From positions 62,001 through 126,000 of the forward strand of contig NZ_JACJQA010000003.1 of assembly GCF_014696355.1 (NCBI RefSeq): DNA of 64,000 nt, in the 5' to 3' direction. The notes below the pieces were generated by a model. The model was given only the letters and a program-made list of their open reading frames with translations, did not search any database and had not been told where the DNA came from. Both the position numbers and the translations under genes were made by a program. Each line of letters begins with the position of its first letter. Positions within the stretch are counted from its first letter, which is position 1. This document shows positions 8,484 through 16,286 of the stretch, in pieces. Source of the DNA: Pseudanabaena sp. FACHB-1998 (lineage in GTDB: Bacteria; Cyanobacteriota; Cyanobacteriia; Pseudanabaenales; Pseudanabaenaceae).

Positions 8484-8582
8484 GCAACTAACGTTACAGG
8501 CATATTTTTGTGCTGTCAAGCCACTATGCCTACATGACAGCAATAACTTAATATTTTGTTACATTAGGCTATTGCAAAGCAA

Positions 8583-8675
8583 GAGTTAGCCAGTACAAAT
8601 CAAAACCCCAAAAGCGAGTGGCGGCGCGAAGCGCCGCCACTCGCTTTTGGGGTTTTATGTCCTAAGCAAAACCTA
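8583..8675. repeat. Family 1 MITE/REP-like element, forward copy
   Basis: The central perfect hairpin 8602-8656 has arms of 26 bp (AAAACCCCAAAAGCGAGTGG then CGGCGC) and a GAA loop. It is followed by the family tail TATGTCCTAAGCAAAACCTATA; the left flank ACAAATC also matches. Confidence 0.7.
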
Positions 8676-8730
8676 TATTTCTATATTGCAAAAAAGATAT
8701 TTATCTAAATCATTCTGATGTAAAAATCTC

Positions 8731-8770
8731 TAAGTAGCTACTCCCTTGCCACCCAAGGATTAGCTACTTA
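8731..8770. repeat. Family 2 element remnant
   Basis: TAAGTAGCTACTCCC...GATTAGCTACTTA is the two ends of family 2 with the central hairpin missing. It lies upstream of hisZ. Confidence 0.5.
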
Positions 8771-8827
8771 TAAATTGTTTCGGCAAGCATTCGCGATAGG
8801 ATAAAAGACGAAGACTGAGAGAACTGT

Positions 8828-10030
8828 ATGGTGCATCAACTGCCGACTGGCGCAAAAGACTTACTTCCCCTAGACGTTGCTCAAAAGCGTTGGATCGAGA
8901 GCCGCATTCAACAAGTTTTTCAGTCATGGGGCTATCAACGCATCATTACCCCAACTGTTGAACATTTGCGATCGCTGACCGCAGGCGGAGCCGTCGATCC
9001 TGAATCCGTGATCCAACTTCATAGCAACAGCATCGATATTTTAGGATTACGTCCCGAATTTACCGCCTCGATCGCCCGTGCCTATGCTGCCCGTTTGGGT
9101 AGCCATGTGGCAACCTGTCCGCAGCGACTTTATTACAATGCCAATGTATTTCGCCGCAGAGCTAATAACACCTCAGAGGAATCCTTTCAAGCGGGCGTAG
9201 AATTGCTGGGCGCATCAGGACTATTAGCCGATGGCGAAATTTTATTACTCTTAGCCGAGAGCCTTGATCGCGTAGAACTACCAGATTGGCAAATCATCCT
9301 CGGTGATGCTCGACTGACTGGCGCATTGCTAGATCTATTACCAGAACAATATCGCGCCAAGGTACGCCAAAGCCTCGCTAAGCTCGATCGCATTGCCCTT
9401 ACGGAAATGGACTTACCTGAAGATGTCAAAGGCTATGCTCTTGAATTGGTGGATCTGCGCGGTAAGCCCAAGGATGTATTGAGTCGTCTTTCGACCAGCA
9501 AATGGACATCGGGACTGACAGGCGAAATTAGTTACCTCAAGTCCTTGATTGATCTCTGGGAAAGTACTAATCAAAGTGCCAGCGATCGCCTAATTCTCGA
9601 TCTTAGCTTTATGCAAACCTTCGACTACTACACAGGGATCGTCTTTGAGGTTGCCTCCAATAACTATGTCGTGGCTCAGGGTGGACGCTATGATCACCTG
9701 CTTGGGGTTTATCATCCTCAAAATGTCAGCTATCCCAGTATCGGCTTTTGCATTAATCTCGAAGACTTGCAACAGGCCCTGCAAAAGCAGTTACCCCAAA
9801 CTCTCACCACGTCAAGCTGGTTAGTTGTCGCTAAAACTCCTGATGCGATGCAAGCCGCCTTTGCCCATGCCGCGAAGTTGCGTCAAGATCCGCAAACAGA
9901 GGCGATCGAGCTAGAGCTTGAGTTTCGTGATGCTGATGTTGTGCGTGACCATGCGCGATCGCGTGGTATTCCGCAGATTGCATGGGTAAGTAGCGATGGG
10001 GCGATCGCTTCCGAAACAATTGCTACTTAA
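8828..10030 (+). CDS. hisZ: ATP phosphoribosyltransferase regulatory subunit HisZ
   Basis: A class II aminoacyl-tRNA synthetase-like paralogue (HisRS-like) that activates the short HisG in the first step of histidine synthesis. Landmarks are LPTGAKDLLPLDVAQKRWIE at the N-terminus, LGLRPEFTASIARAYAARL, FQAGVELLGASG and the AQGGRYDHLLGVY motif. The 400-residue length fits HisZ. It lacks the HisRS anticodon-binding domain and has a shorter divergent C-terminus. No hisG is in the window. ATG 8828 follows GAGAGAA at a suitable distance. Confidence 0.93.
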   Translation: MVHQLPTGAKDLLPLDVAQKRWIESRIQQVFQSWGYQRIITPTVEHLRSLTAGGAVDPESVIQLHSNSIDILGLRPEFTASIARAYAARLGSHVATCPQRLYYNANVFRRRANNTSEESFQAGVELLGASGLLADGEILLLLAESLDRVELPDWQIILGDARLTGALLDLLPEQYRAKVRQSLAKLDRIALTEMDLPEDVKGYALELVDLRGKPKDVLSRLSTSKWTSGLTGEISYLKSLIDLWESTNQSASDRLILDLSFMQTFDYYTGIVFEVASNNYVVAQGGRYDHLLGVYHPQNVSYPSIGFCINLEDLQQALQKQLPQTLTTSSWLVVAKTPDAMQAAFAHAAKLRQDPQTEAIELELEFRDADVVRDHARSRGIPQIAWVSSDGAIASETIAT

Positions 10031-10032
10031 AT

Positions 10033-10079
10033 AAATAAAAAAGAGAGGTGCTGCTAAGCAGCACCTCTCTTTTTTATTT
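10033..10079. terminator. hisZ terminator
   Basis: AAATAAAAAAGAGAGGTGCTGC-TAA-GCAGCACC and onward to TATTT has perfect 22-bp arms and starts two bases past the hisZ stop. Confidence 0.85.
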
Positions 10080-10155
10080 CAGAAAGGAGGTGGCGGCGCT
10101 TTGCGCCGCCACCTCCTTTCTGGTTTTGTGTCCTAACAAGACTGGTGACAGCTAT
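10080..10155. repeat. Family 1 element with a replaced stem
   Basis: The hairpin CAGAAAGGAGGTGGCGGCGC-TTT- and its complement spans 10080-10122. The standard family 1 tail TTTTGTGTCCTAACAAGA and GACAGCTATA follows. The outer arm sequence differs from other copies while the core and the right flank are kept. Confidence 0.65.
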
Positions 10156-10225
10156 ATTTAAAAAATACTGGTCAAATTTGGAGAACTTAAGGTAATCTAT
10201 TCAACCAATCATCGAATTTGCGTAG

Positions 10226-10280
10226 TTAGAGATTTCCTAAATAAATATCACTGGGTGATATTTATTTAGGAAATCTCTAA
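10226..10280. repeat. Hairpin upstream of the SH3 gene, 26-bp arms
   Basis: TTAGAGATTTCCTAAATAAA to ATATCAC pairs with its complement across a two-base loop. It is AT-rich and lies about 40 bases before the SH3 start, so it could fold in the leader. Confidence 0.7.
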
Positions 10281-10322
10281 CCCATTTTGCTAGTGATTTT
10301 TGATAGAGATAGGTGTGACTGA

Positions 10323-10766
10323 ATGAGATTTCCAGAAACTGCAAAATCGAGTACAAGTTTAGCTTTTAGCCTAGGACTAATTGCGGCGATCGTCGTGACA
10401 GGCTGGTACTACATCATTTTGCCCTTTCAGAAACATCCCCAAAGACCCATATTCTCTAATGATCTAAAGTCAGTTCCTGCACCAGCACCACCGATCGCCG
10501 CTATTAAAGTCGCACCTATGCCCCAGCCCACGGTCAAGGCAAAGCCCAAAACTAACGATGCTAAATATCAAGGTAAAGTTAACGCCAGTATTGGTTTAGT
10601 GTTTCGTGCCGATCCAAGCCAAGCTTCTAAGAGTGTTGGTGGTGCTGACTTCAACAACAAAGTTTCTGTGCTTAGAGAAGCTCCTGATCGCGAATGGGTA
10701 TATGTTCGCAATGAAAACACAAAGGAAGAAGGTTGGGTCAGGACTGGCAATATTACTAAGGAATAA
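10323..10766 (+). CDS. Membrane-anchored bacterial SH3 domain protein
   Basis: A 147-residue protein with one N-terminal membrane segment (SLAFSLGLIAAIVVTGWYYIILPF), a proline/lysine-rich linker (residues ~40-78) and a C-terminal SH3-like domain (VNASIGLVFRADPSQASKSVG ... REWVYVRNENTKEEGWVRTG). Such domains bind peptidoglycan or peptides in the periplasm. The CDF transporter starts six bases after the stop, so the two are probably cotranscribed; a functional link is not evident. Confidence 0.8.
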   Translation: MRFPETAKSSTSLAFSLGLIAAIVVTGWYYIILPFQKHPQRPIFSNDLKSVPAPAPPIAAIKVAPMPQPTVKAKPKTNDAKYQGKVNASIGLVFRADPSQASKSVGGADFNNKVSVLREAPDREWVYVRNENTKEEGWVRTGNITKE

Positions 10767-10772
10767 GCCTCA

Positions 10773-11732
10773 ATGCCGCATCAGCATTCCCACAAACACC
10801 ATGATCATTCGGGGCATAACCACTCCCATCACGGACATAATCATTCCGCCCCTTCTAACTATAGCCAAGCCTTCATCATTGGCTTTGTTCTGAATGCTGG
10901 GTTTGTCATGGTGGAGTTTGGCTTTGGGTTTTTCTCTAATTCTGTATCCCTAATTGCCGATGCCGCTCATAATCTCAGTGATGTATTGGGGCTAGTCATT
11001 TCATGGGTAGCGATTTTGGTATCTCGGCGGCAACCCTCTAGTCGCTATACCTATGGCTGGCGCAAGTCATCAATTTTGGCTACTTTCCTCAATGCCATTT
11101 TTCTATTAGTCACCACAGGAGGGATTGTGTGGGAAGCGATTCAGCGATTGTTGCAACCCTCAAGCAAGGTTGAAGGCGGCGTGATTATGGCGGTGGCAGC
11201 GATCGGGATTGTGATTAATGCGGCTACGGCTCTATTGTTTGTCTCTGGAAGTAAAGGCGACATGAATATCAGGGCTGTATTTCTGCATATGGCTGCCGAT
11301 GCCTTAGTTTCGCTTGGAGTCGTCTTAGCGGGGATCGCCATTATATTTACAAAATGGTTTTGGCTTGATCCCGTTTTTAGTTTAGTTATTAGCGCTCTGA
11401 TTATTTTTAGTACTTGGGAGCTTTTAAAGGATTCCTTTAATTTAGCGATCGATGGTGTGCCTAATGAAATTGATGAACGATTGGTGCGGACTTATCTATC
11501 GGAACTGGAGGGGGTAACAGGAGTCCATGATTTGCACATTTGGAATATGAGTACTGTGGAAACGGCTCTAACTGCACATTTGGTGATGCCCACAGGAAAT
11601 AGCGATGAATTTCTCGCGCAAATCAGTCGGGAGTTACATCAGCATTTTGCGATCGACCATAGCACTTTACAAATTGAGACAGGCGATCGCGATCATCCTT
11701 GTTCGCTAGAAACTAAATGCCAAGCTCCATAA
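10773..11732 (+). CDS. Cation diffusion facilitator (CzcD/ZitB-type) metal exporter
   Basis: A 319-residue, six-helix cation/H+ antiporter. A histidine-rich N-terminus (about a dozen His in the first 25 residues) is followed by the paired metal-site motifs HNLSD in helix 2 and HMAAD in helix 5. That HxxxD/HxxxD set is typical of Zn(II)/Cd(II) CDFs. The C-terminal cytoplasmic domain (VHDLHIWNMSTVETALTAHL) is complete and ends with CSLETKC. It most likely exports zinc from the cytosol. The start is six bases after the SH3 gene. Confidence 0.93.
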   Translation: MPHQHSHKHHDHSGHNHSHHGHNHSAPSNYSQAFIIGFVLNAGFVMVEFGFGFFSNSVSLIADAAHNLSDVLGLVISWVAILVSRRQPSSRYTYGWRKSSILATFLNAIFLLVTTGGIVWEAIQRLLQPSSKVEGGVIMAVAAIGIVINAATALLFVSGSKGDMNIRAVFLHMAADALVSLGVVLAGIAIIFTKWFWLDPVFSLVISALIIFSTWELLKDSFNLAIDGVPNEIDERLVRTYLSELEGVTGVHDLHIWNMSTVETALTAHLVMPTGNSDEFLAQISRELHQHFAIDHSTLQIETGDRDHPCSLETKCQAP

Positions 11733-11735
11733 AAC

Positions 11736-11775
11736 AACAAATATTAGGTGACGTGAAGCGTCGCCTAATATTGTT
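11736..11775 (+). terminator. Hairpin after the CDF gene
   Basis: AACAAATATTAGGTGACG pairs almost perfectly with CGTCGCCTAATATTGTT across TGAAG. It starts four bases past the stop. Confidence 0.7.
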
Positions 11776-11819
11776 ATGAATACCTTTAGCATTGCATAAT
11801 AGATATAAAACTAAATAAA

Positions 11820-11848
11820 GATAACGCTGCAAGTAAATTGCGTTATCT
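11820..11848. repeat. Small hairpin in the obg leader
   Basis: GATAACGC and GCGTTATC lie 12 bases apart, upstream of the larger hairpin at 11879. Confidence 0.5.
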
Positions 11849-11878
11849 CCTGTAGCGCTTGGCGCTTACTTAAAAAAA

Positions 11879-11927
11879 CAAGATAGTTTTGAAAGGCTTG
11901 CAAAGCAAGCCTTTCAAAACTATCTTG
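11879..11927. repeat. Hairpin in the obg leader, 22-bp arms
   Basis: CAAGATAGTTTTGAAAGGCT pairs with its complement across CAAAG. It lies 30 bases before the obg ATG. The longer obg frame runs through this hairpin, which argues against an upstream start. Confidence 0.7.
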
Positions 11928-11957
11928 AACTCCTCAGAGCAATTAATCGGATTAGCA

Positions 11958-12953
11958 ATGCATTTTATCGATCGCGTTACGATACAAGTAAAGTCTGGAA
12001 ATGGTGGAGATGGGCTAGTTGCCTTTCGCCGTGAGAAATATGTGCCTGCGGGTGGTCCTGCGGGTGGGAATGGTGGTCATGGCGGCTCGGTGATTTTACA
12101 GGCTACCACCGATCTGCAAACCCTTCTAGACTTTCGCTTCGAGAATATTTTTAAGGCTGAAGATGGCGAACGTGGCGGTCCTAGCAATATGACAGGCAAA
12201 AAGGGCAGCGATCGCATTATCAAAGTGCCACTGGGTACGGTGGTCATGAATGAGACAACAGGTGAGGTTTTAGGAGATCTTACGGAAGTTGACCAAACTT
12301 TGATCGTGGCAAGAGGCGGTAAAGGCGGCTTAGGTAATAAATACTTTTTAAGCAATCAAAATCGCGCCCCTGACTACGCCTTACCCGGATTACCGGGGGA
12401 AGAACTGACGCTTTATTTAGAGTTAAAACTCATTGCGGAAGTGGGGATCATTGGAATGCCCAATGCTGGTAAATCGACTTTGATTTCAGTAGTGTCGGCG
12501 GCGCGTCCTAAAATTGCTGATTATCCCTTTACTACCCTTGTGCCAAATCTAGGGGTCGTATCCAAGCCATCGGGTGATGGCATTGTCTTTGCGGATATTC
12601 CTGGACTTATCGAAGGTGCATCCGATGGGATCGGTTTAGGGCATGACTTTTTACGCCATGTGGAACGGACTAAGCTCTTAATTCATCTCATCGATGTAAC
12701 TCAAGATGATCCCCTCACCGCCTATCACACAATTCAAGAAGAGTTAGCCGCCTATGGTCATGGTTTAGCTGATAAGCCCCAGATTTTGGCGTTAAATAAA
12801 ATTGATGCGATGTTGCCTGAAGATGTGGAAGAAATCGCAGCCCAATTTGATATGCCGATCCTCTCAATTTCGGCTGCCTCGAAAAAAGGACTAGATAAGC
12901 TTTTGCAGTTGGTCTGGAAGCAATTAGAGCAATTCGATCTCGAAAACCCATAA
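11958..12953 (+). CDS. obgE: GTPase Obg/CgtA
   Basis: An essential P-loop GTPase that binds the 50S subunit. The N-terminal glycine-rich Obg fold ([20 protein letters not shown] ... [12 protein letters not shown]) covers residues 1-158. The G domain follows, with GMPNAGKST (G1), [11 protein letters not shown] (G2), DIPGLIEGA (G3), NKID (G4) and SAAS (G5). Length from ATG 11958 is 331 residues, close to the usual ~340. A 354-residue frame from a TTG at 11889 begins in a hairpin and is rejected. Confidence 0.95.
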   Translation: MHFIDRVTIQVKSGNGGDGLVAFRREKYVPAGGPAGGNGGHGGSVILQATTDLQTLLDFRFENIFKAEDGERGGPSNMTGKKGSDRIIKVPLGTVVMNETTGEVLGDLTEVDQTLIVARGGKGGLGNKYFLSNQNRAPDYALPGLPGEELTLYLELKLIAEVGIIGMPNAGKSTLISVVSAARPKIADYPFTTLVPNLGVVSKPSGDGIVFADIPGLIEGASDGIGLGHDFLRHVERTKLLIHLIDVTQDDPLTAYHTIQEELAAYGHGLADKPQILALNKIDAMLPEDVEEIAAQFDMPILSISAASKKGLDKLLQLVWKQLEQFDLENP

Positions 12954-12983
12954 GTAAAGCGGTGCATCGCACCGCTTTACTTA
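12951..12983. terminator. Bidirectional terminator holding both stop codons
   Basis: TAAGTAAAGCGGTGC-ATC-GCACCGCTTTACTTA is a perfect 15-bp stem. The outermost three bases on the left are the obg TAA, and the outermost three on the right are the TAA of the convergent DUF4359 gene. Confidence 0.85.
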
Positions 12984-13310
12984 TTTGAGCATAAAGAAAT
13001 TACCAAAGGCAGCGATCGTAGTTATTTTTTGATTGGGTAGATCGGTTTCGTAAAGACTGAACAATACAAAATTTTGCTGTTTTGTGGAATTTTCCACAAT
13101 TGACTTGATTACGCCTTTGCCTTGAGAAATCACAAATTTACAGGATTGCTGAGCCGCGATCGGAATATTATCACCAGCACAAATAGATGTTTTACCTGTT
13201 TCCGCAAACTGCTCCGTGGCGTAGGTGACATAGCGTTCTTTGCTGGGATTGGTGATCGCCATGACCCCAACAACCACAGCCGCACCAATTAAAATTGCTT
13301 GTAATTTCAT
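12981..13310 (-). CDS. DUF4359 protein, exported
   Basis: A 109-residue small protein with an N-terminal signal or anchor (MKLQAILIGAAVVVGVMAIT) followed by NPSKERYVTYATEQF, which matches DUF4359 as I recall it. Cysteines at ICAGD and QQSCKF may form a disulfide outside the cytosol. The C-terminal FSLYETDLPNQKITTIAAFGNFF is the most family-like block. Function unknown. Convergent with obg. Confidence 0.75.
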   Translation of the reverse strand: MKLQAILIGAAVVVGVMAITNPSKERYVTYATEQFAETGKTSICAGDNIPIAAQQSCKFVISQGKGVIKSIVENSTKQQNFVLFSLYETDLPNQKITTIAAFGNFFMLK

Positions 13311-13324
13311 ACGCCCTTTTTAAC

Positions 13325-13371
13325 GAAATAATTAGTGGTGCGCGGCTTAGCCGCACACCACTAATTATTTC
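13325..13371. terminator. Hairpin between the IMPase and DUF4359 genes
   Basis: GAAATAATTAGTGGTGCGCGGC-TTA-GCCGCACACCACTAATTATTTC covers this span. The stop codon of the minus-strand phosphatase (13370-13372) lies at its right edge. Confidence 0.75.
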
Positions 13372-14218
13372 ACTTTTTGATTGGCGCGATCGCATCTTGG
13401 CTAATTTGACAGATCTGATCATGACAATGCCCATTGCTTGCCACGATGGTTCCCCATTGACGCAATTCGAGATTGTTGTAAGACAATGGCGAGAGGTCGG
13501 CGTGCGTAAGTTGTCCCCCTGCTTCGGTCAAGATGATTTCAGGAGCGCAATAGTCCCAATCCTTAGGCGCAGATTTGCCTGAGACGGAGATATAGACATC
13601 AGCAGTACCTGAGGCGATCGCCGCAAATTTGCCGCCAATACTACCTACAGCGATTTCCGCCGCCTTGGGCAATTGTTGGAGAATACTTTCTAATTGGTAG
13701 TTGCGATGGCTCCGACTGGCGACCACCACCATTTTGGCGAGGTCAACTTTGTTAGAAACATGGATGCTTTGCTGTGCGCCATCTCGCGTTTCCACAAATG
13801 CGCCATTGCCCAGAGAACCTTGAAACAATCGATCTTGAGCAGGGGTTGCCACTAGTCCGAGGACAGGACGCTGGCGATAGCTCAAACCAATATGTACTGC
13901 AAACTCGTTAGTCCGACGGATAAAGTCACTTGTGCCATCCATCGGATCGATGATCCACACCCATTCATGATCGAGGCGATCGGTACTGTCTTCGGTTTCT
14001 TCGCTGAGGTAAGCAAAATTTTCTGTGCCGAAGGTTTGCTTTAACTGTCCCAAAATAAAATCATTGGCGGCTAAATCGGCGGAGGTGACATTACCATCTT
14101 CCACACCCTTAAACGTAATCTTTAAATCCTGTGGCGCTTGATAATACTTCATCAGAATGTCCCCTGCGCCCCAAGCGATCGGGCGAGCCAGTGACATAAT
14201 TTCGTTTAAATTCAGCAT
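13370..14218 (-). CDS. Inositol monophosphatase family protein (CysQ/SuhB-like)
   Basis: A 282-residue Mg-dependent, Li-sensitive type phosphatase. The metal site is recognisable as YLSEETED near residue 72, WIIDPMDGTSDFIRR near 93-107 and DWDYCAPEIILTEAGG near 220-235. Substrates in the family include inositol phosphates, fructose-1,6-bisphosphate and 3'-phosphoadenosine 5'-phosphate. I cannot choose between them; the WDYCAPEIILTEAGG block is compatible with CysQ-like PAP phosphatases. Single gene, start at ATG 14218. Confidence 0.88.
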   Translation of the reverse strand: MLNLNEIMSLARPIAWGAGDILMKYYQAPQDLKITFKGVEDGNVTSADLAANDFILGQLKQTFGTENFAYLSEETEDSTDRLDHEWVWIIDPMDGTSDFIRRTNEFAVHIGLSYRQRPVLGLVATPAQDRLFQGSLGNGAFVETRDGAQQSIHVSNKVDLAKMVVVASRSHRNYQLESILQQLPKAAEIAVGSIGGKFAAIASGTADVYISVSGKSAPKDWDYCAPEIILTEAGGQLTHADLSPLSYNNLELRQWGTIVASNGHCHDQICQISQDAIAPIKK

Positions 14219-14341
14219 CTTGAATTTTGGTGAAGCTAATGATCTGTACTATAGCGTAAACCCAATGCTAAAAGCTGAAGATTAACTAAATCCTAGGAGA
14301 GAGATTAAAATAGAAATCCTATCCAAGGCAGTTTAATTTAG

Positions 14342-15466
14342 ATGTATACAGTTTTAGAAGCGATCGCAACTGCCAATCCCCCCTATAAACTAACTCAGAG
14401 TGAAGCTTCCAACTTCATGTTACAAACGGAGAGCTTATCGGAGGCAATAAAAAAAAGAATTCCTTCAATTTATGCTAATTCAGGAATAGATTATCGCTAC
14501 AGTTGTATTCCTGATTATGCTGGATATCTACCAGAGTTTGAACTTTATCCGCCTAATTGGGAACTGATTCCTACGCCAACGACTAGCGATCGCAATCAGA
14601 AATATCAAACCTATGCGACGAAATTAGCACTCCAAGCAGCACAGCAAGTTATCACGGATGCGGGACTGCGCCCAAAGGAAATTACCCATTTAATTGTGGT
14701 TAGCTGCACGGGCTTTTCGGCTCCAGGCATTGATATTCAGTTAATTAGGCAATTAGGACTTCCCTTAACGATCGCGCGAACGATGATTGGCTTTATGGGC
14801 TGTCATGCGGCTTTTAATGGACTTAGTACGGCTCATGCTATTTGCCAAAGCGATCGCCAAGCTAAGGTTCTCTTAGTCTGTGTCGAGCTATGTTCGCTCC
14901 ATTTCCAAGTAGCGGATACCTTAGAAAATACGATTATTAATGCTATTTTCGCAGATGGGGCGGCAGCAGCGATTCTTACTGCTTCGCAGCTACCTACCCA
15001 AGGTCAACTTATTTATCGAGATGGATCTAGCCTACTGCTCGAAGAGACCACCGATCTGATGAATTGGACGATTGGCGATACGGGCTTCTTAATGCATCTA
15101 TCTCCCAAAGTTCCTGAAGTAGTGGCGGGTTATTTACCAGCCTATTTACAGGATTTTTTGGCTAGGCATCAGCTTACGCAGCAGGATTTAGACTTTTGGG
15201 CTATTCACCCAGGAGGCAGGAAAATTATTGATAAAATTCAATCCATTTTTACCCTTAGCGATCGCATGGTAGCGGATTCCTATGAGGTATTGCGGAATTA
15301 TGGAAATATGAGTTCACCAACAATTCTATTTATTCTCAAGCGAATTTTAGAAAATAAAAAAAGTGGATCAAAGGAACTAAGCAATGCACCATTCTCCCAT
15401 AACGGAATTGCCTTAGCCTTTGGACCGGGACTATCCATAGAGGGCTGTCTATTGTCTTTTCAGTGA
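14342..15466 (+). CDS. Type III polyketide synthase (chalcone synthase family)
   Basis: A 374-residue homodimeric-type ketosynthase. The Cys-His-Asn triad is visible: Cys154 in GFMGCHAAFNG, His289 in WAIHPGGRKI and Asn322 in NYGNMSSPTILFIL. Bacterial relatives condense a long-chain acyl starter with malonyl-CoA to make alkylresorcinols or alkylpyrones. It is first of three closely spaced genes (PKS, methyltransferase, flavoprotein), broadly like the Streptomyces srsABC phenolic-lipid operon. The stop codon lies in the left arm of a 27-bp hairpin, so read-through into the next gene may be limited. Confidence 0.93.
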   Translation: MYTVLEAIATANPPYKLTQSEASNFMLQTESLSEAIKKRIPSIYANSGIDYRYSCIPDYAGYLPEFELYPPNWELIPTPTTSDRNQKYQTYATKLALQAAQQVITDAGLRPKEITHLIVVSCTGFSAPGIDIQLIRQLGLPLTIARTMIGFMGCHAAFNGLSTAHAICQSDRQAKVLLVCVELCSLHFQVADTLENTIINAIFADGAAAAILTASQLPTQGQLIYRDGSSLLLEETTDLMNWTIGDTGFLMHLSPKVPEVVAGYLPAYLQDFLARHQLTQQDLDFWAIHPGGRKIIDKIQSIFTLSDRMVADSYEVLRNYGNMSSPTILFILKRILENKKSGSKELSNAPFSHNGIALAFGPGLSIEGCLLSFQ

Positions 15467-15509
15467 AGAATTGCGCGGCTTCGCCGCGCAATTCTTCACT
15501 GAAAAGACA
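15453..15509. repeat. Hairpin at the PKS end, including its stop codon
   Basis: TGTCTTTTCAGTGAAGAATT and onward to CGCGGC pairs with its exact complement across TTC (27-bp arms). The last codons and the TGA of the PKS gene are part of the left arm. There is no T-tract, so it may be an attenuator or an mRNA stabiliser inside the operon. Confidence 0.8.
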
Positions 15510-15545
15510 GTCTTTAAAGAATTGTTTTTTATTACAGGAATATCT

Positions 15546-16286
15546 ATGCCTTCTTTTAAAATTCGCACCGATCAAGATGAATTGATGGATGATTTCTCAA
15601 TTCAGGATGAACGCCTCACCGAGGCTTTAGAGCAACTGCGTCCGATTAATCAATTACTCGGTGGCTATGCGACGACCATGGCTGTAATTGCGCCATTTCT
15701 GCGATCGCGTCCCCATCAAAAAACTAGAATCCTTGATTTAGGAACAGGTATTGGTGATTTTCCTGAATATATTGTGCGGTGGGCGGCGGCGCAATCGCCT
15801 GTACTAGATGTAGAAATTGTGGCGATCGATGCTAATCCTGTGACGGTGGACTATGCGCGTTCGACTTTACAAAAGCGCTTGCCTGTGGAATTGCAATCAA
15901 AAATCACCGTGGAAGTAGCCGATGCTCTTGCTCTACCCTATGCTGACGATGAGTTCGATCTGGCGATCGCGGCGATGTTTTTGCATCACTTTGCCCATGA
16001 AAATGCCGTGCAGATTGTGCGATCAATGCAACGAGTCTCGAAGCAAGGAATTTTAGTCAATGATTTGCATCGCCATCCCCTAGCCTATTACGGGATCTAT
16101 TCCCTGACAAGGTTGCTTTCTGCTGCGCCGATGGTGCGCCATGATGGACCGCTTTCGGTGTTGCGCGGTTTTAAATTTTTGGAACTAGAACGAATCGCCC
16201 AAGCCGCAGAACTCCAAAATTTCTCGCTTAACTGGCGCTATGCCTTCCGTTGGGTTTTAAGTACGATTGAGGTTAATCATGACTAA
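15546..16286 (+). CDS. SAM-dependent class I methyltransferase
   Basis: A 246-residue methyltransferase, with LGTGIGDFPEYIVRWA as SAM motif I, VEIVAIDANPVTVDYAR, and the later VADALALPYADDEFDLAIAAMFLHHF. The start at ATG 15546 follows a hairpin; the longer frame from 15471 starts inside that hairpin and is rejected. Position between a type III PKS and a flavoprotein suggests O- or C-methylation of the polyketide (inference). The gene overlaps the next one by eight bases. Confidence 0.88.
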   Translation: MPSFKIRTDQDELMDDFSIQDERLTEALEQLRPINQLLGGYATTMAVIAPFLRSRPHQKTRILDLGTGIGDFPEYIVRWAAAQSPVLDVEIVAIDANPVTVDYARSTLQKRLPVELQSKITVEVADALALPYADDEFDLAIAAMFLHHFAHENAVQIVRSMQRVSKQGILVNDLHRHPLAYYGIYSLTRLLSAAPMVRHDGPLSVLRGFKFLELERIAQAAELQNFSLNWRYAFRWVLSTIEVNHD

